Source: Lentinula raphanica
Lineage: Eukaryota > Basidiomycota > Agaricomycetes > Agaricales > Omphalotaceae
Direction of reading: 5' to 3'
NCBI GenBank assembly: GCA_027919835.1
Contig: JANVFP010000018.1
Location: forward strand, 124,001 to 188,000
Length of the DNA stretch: 64,000 nt
Both the position numbers and the translations under genes were made by a program. This document shows positions 22,301-30,593 of this stretch, piece after piece (within the stretch, counting starts at the first letter, position 1; each line of letters opens with the position of its first letter). The notes beneath the pieces were generated by a model. That model did not search any database and was not told where the DNA came from. It saw only the letters and a program-made list of their open reading frames with translations.

Positions 22301-23026
22301 GCTCATGACTTCTCTATACCCTTCTGAGTATGTACGGAAAGTAGGAGACCGACAGGTATTGGTATTGTGAACTGCTGGTGTAGATTCTGCCAGTGGATGA
22401 CCCAATAGTGATCTATGTGTTTGCTGATCTGGGGGTTTGTCAATGGAGACATCCATGATGTCCTTTGTAGGATGATCCATAGAACTGAGGTATTCATGAG
22501 ACACTTCCAGTGTAGGAGGTGTGTTATACTGTGGACGACTATTGCTAACTGACTGTCGATTGTGACGAGAGACATGATGTTCAGTTGCAACAAGGTCTGC
22601 AAGGAGTTCCTGGCCTCGAGTAGGTGCAGCAGGACTTCTCTGTACAGGAGGAAGTTCATCTGCTAGCTCCAACTCGTTAGCCAGATTGGACTGCCCTGGT
22701 GCAGCTCGAACTGGAATTCCAGCAGACTCTGGAGTATAATACTGATGCCTGAATGACCACTCAGGTTCCTGAGAGGCAGCAGTATGTTGGACCTCAGTTC
22801 GAACATGAACTGGTGAAAGAGAATGGGGACGTGGAGCTTGACCAAGATGACGACCACATTCTGGAAAGTGTAAGGGAGTAGTGTCCTCTGCATTATCACT
22901 GAAGTGTGCGGGAGTACCCCGTACAATGTTTCTTGATGTAGGTGTAAGGATGTGGAAGGAGTAAGAAGAATAGGGTATATCCTCCTCGACCTCTACTTCC
23001 TCGAAGGTAAAAGTTCTAGTAGCCAT
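19319..23026 (-). CDS. Retrotransposon Gag polyprotein
   Basis: An uninterrupted 1,235-residue frame starts 29 bases after the 5' LTR. The first about 800 residues are disordered, rich in Pro, Ser and Gln. Then come a run of Gly-Arg-Asp/Gly-Lys-Asp triplets, a charged coiled stretch (EFERRLKEIERDELNRE), and a capsid-like domain of the retrotransposon Gag type (PSPFTGEDCNEWREFKENCE ... MKGPAKRYYQNLM ... WVRFEDIALMTEYDDRALRW). A zinc-knuckle variant near the C-terminus, CAVCGSKEHKYRQH, has the spacing C-x2-C-x4-H-x4-H with His in the last position. It probably forms particles that package the element RNA. No enzyme domains follow. The open frame and young LTRs suggest recent activity in trans. 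Confidence 0.85.
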   Translation of the reverse strand: MATRTFTFEEVEVEEDIPYSSYSFHILTPTSRNIVRGTPAHFSDNAEDTTPLHFPECGRHLGQAPRPHSLSPVHVRTEVQHTAASQEPEWSFRHQYYTPESAGIPVRAAPGQSNLANELELADELPPVQRSPAAPTRGQELLADLVATEHHVSRHNRQSVSNSRPQYNTPPTLEVSHEYLSSMDHPTKDIMDVSIDKPPDQQTHRSLLGHPLAESTPAVHNTNTCRSPTFRTYSEGYREVMSESPPAHHTSPPVAPDTSIRRLAARQQVDNSPSQNKLLNLVGPARNLLNALGFHTEGRTNVGILRLLQRIVRLTDDEVTLELMRNLQHGNNVRELVELEERSHQIGVENLINNPEISSFYSSHSTTHAPTSDSSSRRHHEIHHWEDDIVDEYNSLPIRGEPRSRIRRGTPWNPGYQHPQRRTVSDESEIPRPSNIPCRRVYGSSGWYSQSNEDDDFFTSIEMEEDWDPVPPYPGRSQADVEKQLVAMRRYEHRTPTVMSHTSAGYRSRATSISQGTRGRQPPVTMETIPEGPTIKSVNSEVRSTATPSSSNRNSSRHCRRAIEWHPSDNVEEQEKASPKLPEQGKPEEPLPDDVPINKDTLESPKPQLSPRKPISTSFVRDTPPHQTSHAADYDTGYTNPYQRDNRPGVETSSYPHIPNKGKQRVEPEVSFDDRIPRHSKTVDLEEIGLEVQQGIIDSFIENERHKDMGTQPSVFKFQSGSFENFFTPNASARQPLDSPISVSLAGFESNSAAGSPPKATSIPIAMTSGSGGGGNDPPDAGDNPGHESDDGPDDDRGKQSFSHRNSPNPSNSGRSDYNNNRRNQGGPCYCPQNRFGRDGRDGKDGRDGRDAFGICSCDQRSSIDDRQDREFERRLKEIERDELNRESKLDINKPSPFTGEDCNEWREFKENCENFFAAKPRIYSNDISKITFAASYMKGPAKRYYQNLMRGQRSGHIVTSLIHWEKFAVLFGQMFGLHYETIQAQSKLDNCVQAWNESFGDFWVRFEDIALMTEYDDRALRWRILKQIQNHLRNRLVDHGEIPDTLSGVVDKLMVLDGARQAFNQVGLGHKGNDYTLDSTAESVIPTNSGRNQIKNAVAIADEDKKAKSSFTIPKYNIRTPPDNQGLMQVAEDAHLESSIAEEVLDTENIQGEEKLYPKVTQEEWNHRMREGLCAVCGSKEHKYRQHFIHKESQNVALRGAFIQECGPYVEIDGFSQPIHVDDPILNLWELGSH

Positions 23027-23055
23027 GACTGATGACAACAGGAGACTAGTTATTA

Positions 23056-23862
23056 TGTAAGGAGTTGGTTAACAACGCCGATCACAGACCCAAAGCTGGT
23101 TCACCAGGAAGTAGATTATCCTGGGGTTATCACCAATAACGGCTTCTAGAAAAACACACGGACCTTTGCTGGAATGTTACTTCAGCAAAGTATAAAAGGG
23201 TGTGGCTACGTTGTCTGGAATATTACGTCAGACAGGTAATCACGGTTGTTGCAAGGCTGGGATGGACGTCAGACAATGAACAAAGAGCAATCGCAAAGCT
23301 GGGTTGGACGTCAGTCGATGGATCGAGTATAAAGGCTTGCTGGAATGGTCGTCAGACAAGAAAAGGATAGTGACCGTAAAGCTGGATTGGACGTCAGTCG
23401 ATACGATCAAGGTAGATGCTTGCTGGAATGGGCTTCAGACAAGAAAAACAACAGGTGCAGTCAAAAGATGCTGAATCAACAGTGGGTAGGTGGGGGTACA
23501 AGAATAACTAGTCTAGGGTATCAAGTGTATCCTAGAGTCTTTATATACTGTCCTACAGGATTCAGAATGAGTCAGTGTTACTTAGATTGAGTCAGTATTA
23601 CTCATATTGACTTGATAGTATGAGTCAAAGAGAAGAATAGAAAGGAATCAGAATGAGTCATAAAGGCCTGCCTCATGTAACCTCCTGTACTGCCTCATGT
23701 TGTCCTGAGTCATATTGATCTTCCTCATGTACTGTGAGTCAGAATGTTGAGTTGTTGAAATGAATGTTCCAGAGTTTTGTAGTAATGTGAGAAAATAGGC
23801 TGGCAAATGTGGAATGGGATCTGGGTTTTAGGCAGGCAGTGCAAAGTGTCTGATTCCTGACA
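23056..23862 (-). repeat. Right LTR (5' LTR in element orientation)
   Basis: 807 bp, TGT...ACA, uninterrupted. It contains the U3 promoter of the element on the minus strand. The bases just inside the element (TAATAACTAGTCTCC on the minus strand) do not start with the usual TGG of a tRNA primer-binding site. Confidence 0.92.
23541..23741 (-). promoter_or_regulatory. LTR promoter: six TGAGTCA sites upstream of a TATA box
   Basis: Read on the plus strand, TGAGTCA occurs six times between 23568 and 23741. TGAGTCA is the consensus for Gcn4/AP-1-type bZIP factors. On the minus strand, the element's own direction, the sites are followed by TATATAA (complement at 23541-23547) 20 bases downstream, as expected for an activator cluster and core promoter in U3. 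The same cluster is present in the left LTR at 18979-19152. Confidence 0.65.
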
Positions 23863-23908
23863 CCACCCTTCTCCTATCTCTGATCATACCTTTTCCCACG
23901 TACACCCA

Positions 23909-24078
23909 GGCGTCACCTTCCACTTCGTCCGCGACGGCTTGGACGATCGGACGTTCGAACGGGGGCTTGCGGAATGGAGGAAGAGACATCCTGTGGGAGG
24001 TTGTGGACGATGCCGCGGGATCGTCATCTTGATTGTAGACTTCAAGGGAATCGGGATTTGCGCAAACGTATCAAGGTA
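23909..24078 (+). pseudogene. MDP-1-like phosphatase (copy 3), last exon
   Basis: After the CAG acceptor the sequence encodes VTFHFVRDGLDDRTFERGLAEWRKRHPV, as in copies 2 and 4. An extra G then shifts the frame (GTGGGAGG against GTGGAGG) and the tail is lost. It is separated from the rest of the gene only by the retrotransposon, which sits in the intron. Confidence 0.8.
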
Positions 24079-25041
24079 ACCGGTCACCGACTCGGATTGA
24101 ATACTAGAGTCTAGGGAGTTTGAAAACGACCTAGGACCGCGACTCCCGTATAATTGTGATATGTATTACACCTGTGTCGACTCTCGATACTCGGCAACGT
24201 GCAAGTGTGCTGAGAAGCCTGAGATGACCATCTTCAAAGTACGTACCGTGTTACCAAGTTCTCAGTTCAAACTTGAAAGTTGAAATTCCCTCGTTCAAGT
24301 CTTGTCAGCATCAATCATGATCCCCAGTGAAAATCCCGTTGGGTGAGATCGAGTGAGAAAAGGTGTAGTCGGGTCACTCGATGCGATCCGTTCTGGCTCG
24401 AAATATGAGACATTTACAGATGGAGATTCGTGTGACATCATTTGCTATAGAATCGCATTGTTTCTTTCATATAGTGAGCCCGTTTCTAGGCTGTTCTTTT
24501 AGGTTCTTTTCTTATTGCATTCGTTCCCTCATATATTCTGTTCATACTGGTTTAGATTGGTTGAAAATGATAATATACATTGTGTGACTGGATAGTACAT
24601 CGGTTTCCTTAATTAACAACTTGTGGAACTGTTCATGGACGGGATAGAGAAATGTGAACCTAGTCATCGAGTGTCCACTATCCTCCTGTACTACCAGCTT
24701 GCCATTGAAAAAATTTTGAGAGACTGGCGTAACCATTGTCAAAAAGACCTAGTTACACCGATGAGGCTTTTGAGAGCGAGCGCGAGGTTTCAGAATGCGG
24801 AAGAGTATAACATGTCATTGAGAGCTTGCTTGGAGCGAGGAGCAGCTACAATGTCAACAGTGTCAATATCTCATCTGAGCAACATATACAGCTGTACTCA
24901 CCTCAGGCCATCAGGAAGAACCAACACGAAGCGGTGACTGTTGAGTCAAACTTGGGCACAGATGCTGTGAGGAAAATAACAGGAAGCAAACGACAAAAGG
25001 CATCAGACACTCACTCGTCAATTTGAGTATACTTGCAGAAA
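24079..25041. other. Intergenic region with one unrecognised ORF
   Basis: A plus-strand open frame at 24623-24937 (MELFMDGIEKCEPSH...) has no recognisable family and no supporting promoter or paralogue. The stretch 24460-24560 is T-rich. Nothing else is supported. Confidence 0.35.
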
Positions 25042-25367
25042 CTAAGGGTCTTCACGAGTCCCGGACGAGTCATACCTGTGACCTGACCTGCAGGTATTTT
25101 GCCTCCAACATCCTGACCTGTGACCTGTTGCTGACCTGTGCTCACAGGTACCTGACCTGCAGGTCCAGGTATACCTGCAAGTAATTTGACAATACCTGCA
25201 GGTTACCTGGACCTGTCCCTATAAAATAATTTTCTAAGTCTGACCTGTGACCTGTCATGACCTGTGCACACAGGTACCTGGACCTGCGGGTCACAAAACC
25301 TGCAGGTATTCCCACGGATCTTACCTGTGAGTACTTACAGGTTACCTGACCTGCTGAAGACCCTTAG
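25042..25367. mobile_element. 326-bp MITE with CAGGT/ACCTG-rich interior
   Basis: Perfect terminal inverted repeats CTAAGGGTCTTCA / TGAAGACCCTTAG with a 6-bp target duplication CAGAAA on both sides (25036-25041 and 25368-25373). The interior consists almost entirely of interspersed ACCTG and CAGGT units in both orientations, so the single strand can fold in many registers. No coding capacity. Confidence 0.82.
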
Positions 25368-25627
25368 CAGAAACATACCTTTTGTTTGACAACCCAAAGT
25401 TCCTTCTCCAACACCTGCTTGAAATGACCTGTTGTTAGGCCTAGAGTCCATTGGTAAAGAACATCTTCGCTGTGGCAGGGGAGAGTCAAGACTGTAGAGA
25501 AGTCAGTGGGATGAACAGACATGGTTGAAGGAAAAAACAAACTGGACTATCACTGTGTCTTATGAGGAACGGGTTAGGAAGAACTTCAACTTCGAAGACA
25601 TGAAGTTTTCAAAGTTTTAGGCTTAGT

Positions 25628-26307
25628 CAGGACCCCTGAAAATGCCGGTTATGCTCTGATCCAGAAAGGCCGAATTTTGGGCATTTTGGCGTGAAGGTAT
25701 GGTGCCAAAGGCCGATTTTTCACCTAATTAGGACACCAAGAATGGTGCCAGATAGGGCCGAAAATGGCCATATTTGGCCAGGTATAGTGCCAAAGGGCCG
25801 AATTTTTCGAGGAAGACGGCGGACACTTATGCATCTGGGCTGCCTACTCAAGCATACTCACTGTCACTGTACATAACTGCAATTTACTCAATAATGGCGG
25901 CGCCACCTGTGGCTGCAATGTAACTTGTGCAGGTATCAGTTCTTGCAAATCCGAAAGTTTTTGAATGAAAGTTCAAATGTTCACTCACTTTATGGTAAAC
26001 ACAAAGTGGCTGCTATGGACGAGTGTGGACGATGGCCTCAGTAGTCTGGGTTATAGTCTATAGACATTGTATTGACCCTAGAAGTTACAGTACAGTATCT
26101 CATACAGTCAATTTTATCTGGATGCTCTGATACTAAGGCATTGGTCCTCGAGGGCCATTAGGTATGGTGCCAAAAAGGGCGGAAATTTCGAAGGTTGGCA
26201 AGAGGTATCGTGAAAATGGCCGAATTTTGTCCAAATCGGGAAGCGTGGGAAAGGCCGGATTTTGGCCTTTCTGGATCAGAGCATAACCGGCATTTTCAGG
26301 GGTCCTG
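25628..26307. mobile_element. 680-bp inverted-repeat element A nested in element B
   Basis: Terminal inverted repeats of about 44 bp: CAGGACCCCTGAAAATGCCG... and its complement ending CGGCATTTTCAGGGGTCCTG. A 6-bp duplication CTTAGT flanks it (25622-25627 and 26308-26313) and exactly interrupts the left terminal repeat of element B. It is non-coding, with G/C-rich GGCCGAATTTT-type internal repeats. Confidence 0.82.
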
Positions 26308-26617
26308 CTTAGTCCTAGAGAAAATCTCGCGCGGATTTTTTCGCCCGAGATTTATTCAAATTACTATATACAGTAAGCAAAGCATGTGACCTGATGGCAT
26401 CCATCATTTGTCAATGAAATGCCGCGTAAAGCCACCTCAGCAGCTTCGGCACTAGCACAAGGAATATAGAGTACACCAGTCTGTGAGCATCTACACATAT
26501 AATACTCCTAGATCAGCCTCGAGAGGTGCTAGAACATAGTAGTAGCTATACTGATCACTGCTCCTTCAGCAGGATAGCTATGCACACCTTGTTCTGACCT
26601 TAGTACTTACTGTGACA

Positions 26618-26846
26618 TAGTTCATCAGCAAAATCACCCTGTCTCTGGAGACTCCGGGGACACCCCCCAAATCCTGAGCAACCTCAGAGTAATAAAAGTG
26701 CTTTAGAGTCTCTGGGCATCTCTGGGCATCTTTGAAGATCTCTGAGGGTGCCAAAATTTCTCTGAGAGAGTTGAAAAGAGATAAAATCTCTCTAGGATTT
26801 GGGGGGTGTCCCTGGAGTCTCCAGAGACAGGTGTGATTTTCCTGAT
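26618..26846. repeat. Inner inverted repeat C within element B
   Basis: ATCACCCTGTCTCTGGAGAC..ACACCCCCCAAATCCT on the left pairs with AGGATTTGGGGGGTGT..GTCTCCAGAGACAGG on the right, with about 115 bp between. The arms are nearly perfect over at least 36 bp. It is either a third nested element or the core hairpin of element B; no target duplication could be assigned. Confidence 0.7.
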
Positions 26847-27300
26847 GTTGGTTACAGTTTTGTGCAATATTGGGCCTACTTTGACTCAAAAGGCTCAAAT
26901 GCAGCTTCATAAATATTTAGAATGCTATTATATAGAGCAAGACCTAGTTATATGGATGCTTATGGATGCAGAGCTTGAGGACAACATTTTGAACAGTCTC
27001 GGCAGCATCGCCGAAATGCAAATCACACGGCATTTCATTGATAAATCACGGATGCCATTAGGTCACATGCCAGTCTACTGTATATAGTAATTTGGATAAA
27101 TCTCGGGCGAAAAAATCCGCGCGAGATTTTCTCTAGGACTAAGCCTTAACAGGTTTTAACGTCTGCGACGACGGATTATGTAAGTTTGGCGACAGAAAAA
27201 GACTATGTAAGTCTCTCCAAGGAGCGAAGTCAGGTCTCCGAAGTTATCAATATTGGGCTGTATTCTAAGTACAAGTCGAACAGATTGAAGAGATGTAGTT

Positions 27301-27333
27301 AGAGGAGAACAGATGAGATATCTGTTCTCCTCT
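27301..27333. repeat. Short palindrome
   Basis: AGAGGAGAACAGAT and ATCTGTTCTCCTCT form a 14-bp perfect stem with a 5-base loop. It lies shortly after element B and has no assigned role. Confidence 0.6.
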
Positions 27334-27523
27334 AAAAATTACGCTACTAACCGATTGAGACGCCCTTACTGCTATCTCACACGATATCACTCATTCTGAC
27401 TCGACGGGATTTTGACTGGGCATGATCAATGATTGATTCATCGGATTGTGGCATTGGGATATACTGGGATAGGCTATGTGAGGCTAAGTGATAAGGCGTG
27501 TGGATGAGGAAATATCGATAATT

Positions 27524-27790
27524 GGGGGGGTATTGAACTGTATTGAAGGGTATCGAGGACCGCTCACCGCATGGAAATACCTGGAAATGGGGGGTATTGA
27601 ACTGTATTGAAGGGTATCGAGGACCGCTCACTGCATGGAAATACCTGGAAATGGGCTGAAATGGGGGGTATTGAACTGTATTGAAGGGTATCGAGGACCG
27701 CTCACTGCATGGAAATACCTGGAAATGGGGGGTATTGAACTGTATTGAAGGGTATCGAGGACCGCTCACCGCATGGAAATACCTGGAAAT
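27524..27790. repeat. Minisatellite, four units of about 64 bp
   Basis: Four near-identical copies of a unit starting GGGGGGTATTGAACTGTATT and ending ATGGAAATACCTGGAAAT begin at about 27524, 27589, 27663 and 27727. The second copy has 10 extra bases (GGGCTGAAAT). The copies differ at only a few positions (for example CACCGC against CACTGC), so the array expanded recently. The minus strand happens to be open through it, but the unit is not a multiple of three. Confidence 0.88.
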
Positions 27791-28615
27791 TCCTCTCTTG
27801 ATATTATTATCAACAAGTACAACGTCCGAAATAACTTCACATCTCTAGCAGCATCAGCATGTTGAAGTTATACCAAAAGCAGATCGAAACCAGAGCCTCG
27901 GACGCTGGACTCGGACGCTGAGGTGCCTAGTGAGCTCGAGATTTCATGATTCATGAATCATGAATCATTCAGTTCTGCCAGTATGGACTCCATCGAGGGT
28001 GAACGAGGGTATTACTATTAAGTACTACATATCACCAGTGGGTATAACTGATCATCGAATCGATCAGAGCTGAATGATTAATGCGGCTTTTTTTTAGGGG
28101 GGGGGGGGGGTAAGGAAATCGCGGAAAATCGGAGCTGCAGGGAGCGACTCGAGCAAGAGGCGATCTATCAGCTTCTATCAGTGGGTCTCTTGGTCTCACC
28201 TAGTTCTTTCTAGAATCTACTTTACCAATTCCTATGCTTTCCTATGTTGAAGTCGGTGGTTCATCACTGTAAGGCTGTGCAGGGCTGTGCGAGCTCCACT
28301 GGGCGATGGAGCGGGTTACCATCTGTTACCATGCACATGCATCGTAATATCAGGATATCAGGATAATTTATCATTATCATGAAATGGGGTTTGCATTGTG
28401 CAATATATTATGACTCTGAGGCAATTTTTGTTCTTGGTGCATAAAAGATGGACGAGAGTGTTCCCCCAAGATTTAGAGCTGGTCTCCGTCGTCCGAATAC
28501 GTACTTTTTTTCTGCCACCTCCACCACCCTTGCCCCAACCTTGCCTCGACCCAAAACCAAAAACCGTCGCCATTCAAGTTCGAACTTTTCTTCTTGATTC
28601 TTCAGCAAACTGTAC
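27791..28615. other. Upstream region of secreted gene A, partly duplicated
   Basis: No gene. About 27985-28150 is a diverged direct copy of about 30060-30255 (shared GAACGAGGGTATTACTAT, AGTGGGTATA, TGCGGCTTTTTTT and ATCGGAGCTGCAGGGAGC blocks), each lying 330-450 bp upstream of a secreted-protein gene. A run of 13 G lies near 28098. ATTCATGATTCATGAATCATGAATC at 27945 contains perfect short inverted repeats. Confidence 0.5.
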
Positions 28616-29725
28616 ATGATGATCCTTCTACGTCCCAACACCACCACCATGACTATGTTGTTCGTCGCTCTCAATGGGATGATCTCCGTTCTCGCTCTCC
28701 CTGTGTCGAATGAAAATGATCATAGTCACGGTGTTCAATCTCAGGCTCAAGGTATTTTGTCCCGACTTTCGTTCTTCTACATTTCGAGCTCATCGTTTGA
28801 AAATGAATCCTCAAGATCCTCAAGGCCCAAGAAAGACTTTGTTGAATAGCAGATCCGACCCGCCAGACCAGAGATCACCAATGGATCAGTGGGATGGACT
28901 GGCATCAGCTTCAATACTACACCCTTCGACGGATATCTATCTAGGGCCTGGAGATTCAGGTATATGGCCTTCAACGGGTGTTCCTAGGCAATTGCCACCT
29001 GTAGCCATCCCACCAAGCTTTCCTCCAGGTAAGTTACAAGTACTGCTTAGGTTCCAAAGTTATCACATTTTCCCCTAAGCTATGTTATTGACTTGAAAGC
29101 CTCTGTAGGTGCTCAAGTTGAACTTTATAAGCGCATGGAAGGAGTTCATGGCCATGGTAAGCTCAATCTTATCCATCATGATTTTGCCTGGAAGTTTACG
29201 AATCTTGTCAAAAAAATCAAAAATGCAGAGGTTTTATCTTTTGGAGAAAAATTGGACCGTCTAAAGCAATTTGACTGGTTCTGGTCGAGCATAGATCCCA
29301 CGACACGCCATGACGAACTGCGTAATTCTGGGACTGTGTGTGCGAAACTCGAGAGAAAGAAGCTGGTCAATGCCTATCTTATTTTGCTTTACAGTGAGTG
29401 ATATTTGAGAGTCTTCCCGACTCGTCTTATGCTTGACGATACCGTGTCTCTGACTGCTCATATTATACTAGAAATAACAGATGTGGTGGCGCAAATCAGA
29501 TGGATCAAGCAAACCCCTACCTACCGGCGCAACAACAAAGTGAAATCCACATGCGACGAATCCATCAAGCGAGTCGAGGAATCCATTCGGGTAGTTGAGG
29601 AAGCCAAGGGACTCCGAGTCTCGCAATCGGCATCACCCGAGCAGTGGTTGGTCCTGGAACCAGATGATATGATCGTGCTTGGTTTAGCGGATCCTCGAGA
29701 GCAATTCGATGGGTACGAGAGATGA
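28616..29725 (+). CDS. Secreted protein A, unknown function
   Basis: Four exons in phase (28616-28751, 28825-29028, 29100-29393, 29472-29725) give 295 residues. The N-terminus MMILLRPNTTTMTMLFVALN is followed by MISVLALPVS, a signal peptide with cleavage near LA-LP. The middle part is Pro-rich. The C-terminal half is charged and helical (KFTNLVKKIKNAEVLSFGEK, ESIKRVEESIRVVEEAKGLR). No known domain. An alternative acceptor for exon 3 at 29107 also keeps the frame. Its upstream region is duplicated in front of gene B, which suggests common origin or regulation. Confidence 0.6.
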
Positions 29726-30593
29726 TTGCTGTTTGATTGAACTGATTCTCAGATTCTGACCCCTGGGCCGCTCCTCTAGTGCTAATTATCTGGTTCGACC
29801 ATACCAGAGACAGCAAGTGCACCCTACTTGAAGGCGGTTGGAAGAAACACCATATGAGCCTCCGGAATCTCGGAGCTAGAGGCTGAGCACTGAGGATTGA
29901 CATATTGAAGATTCACTGTTCTGTTCGTGCAGTAGTATTTCGTAACTCTGATACTTCCTTCAATTAATAAGCAAATGGAAAATTAAAGCTGGGCCGGAGA
30001 GCCGGACAAGGTGAGCTGAGAGCTCACGATTTCGATGAATTTTTCATCCGATCTTCCCAATGTGGAGCATCGAGCATGAACGAGGGTATTACTATACTAT
30101 TATACTATCACTAGTGGGTATATCACAATTTACTGATCATCGGTCATGATTAGCGAGCTGAACGCTTGGTTACCAGGCTAGGTCATGATCAGTGCGGCTT
30201 TTTTTGGTACCACGATGTACACTGATGTACAAAGAAATATCGGAGCTGCAGGGAGCCCCGCCTATCATTCACTGACACTCACCCAATCGCTCAAGTCCCT
30301 CATTTATTTTGGGGACGCTGATTCAATGAACCTTGGACTATTGCCCAGTCAGAATTGATCGATCCGACCTGCGCAATGCGAACCACAAGATAAGAACAGA
30401 ACTCGGCAAGTTGGAATCGAAACCAATTCACTCCCTCCCCCCAAGTGTATTCACCTCCTCTAACGGTTATCCGAGGAAGTAGGAAACAAAAAAGATCGAC
30501 AAAACGAAACTGAAGCTGGTTCTTCATAACGTTTTCTCTCTCTCTGAGTCTCTCTCTCTACTATACTGAATCAGCACTTCACCAAAAGCCTCG
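29726..30593. other. Spacer and upstream region of secreted gene B
   Basis: No gene. It contains the second copy of the shared upstream block (about 30060-30255) and a CT-rich tract at 30535-30560 just before the start codon of gene B, a common feature of fungal core promoters. Confidence 0.5.

Larger units (their letters stand above)
17905..23862 (-). mobile_element. Gag-only LTR retrotransposon (5,958 bp)
   Basis: Two LTRs (17905-19273 and 23056-23862) begin and end TGT...ACA on both strands and flank a 3,782-bp interior. The insertion is framed by a perfect 5-bp target duplication CCACC (17900-17904 and 23863-23867). Without the element nested in the left LTR, both LTRs are 807 bp and I see one difference (18138 G, 23289 A), so the insertion is very young. 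The interior holds a single long Gag gene on the minus strand and no protease, reverse transcriptase, RNase H or integrase. It must be mobilised by a relative elsewhere. It sits in the last intron of phosphatase copy 3. Confidence 0.93.
25620..27145. mobile_element. Fold-back element B with a second element inserted in its left arm
   Basis: Terminal inverted repeats of about 120 bp. The left repeat GGCTTAGT (25620) continues after the nested element as CCTAGAGAAAATCTCGCGCGG (26314 on); the right repeat ends at 27145 with CCGCGCGAGATTTTCTCTAG then GACTAAGCC. Flanking TTA trinucleotides (25617-25619 and 27146-27148) would fit a TTA target duplication of the PIF/Harbinger type, but three bases are weak evidence. 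No transposase is encoded. Confidence 0.72.

Noticed and set aside
25076..25370. Possible CRISPR-like or tandem array of ACCTG units
   Set aside because: Units are irregular and in both orientations, inside a MITE with terminal repeats and a target duplication; a eukaryotic genome has no CRISPR arrays.
27377..27769. 130-codon minus-strand frame across the minisatellite
   Set aside because: The unit length is not a multiple of three and the frame owes its openness to the repeat composition; no start or splice support.
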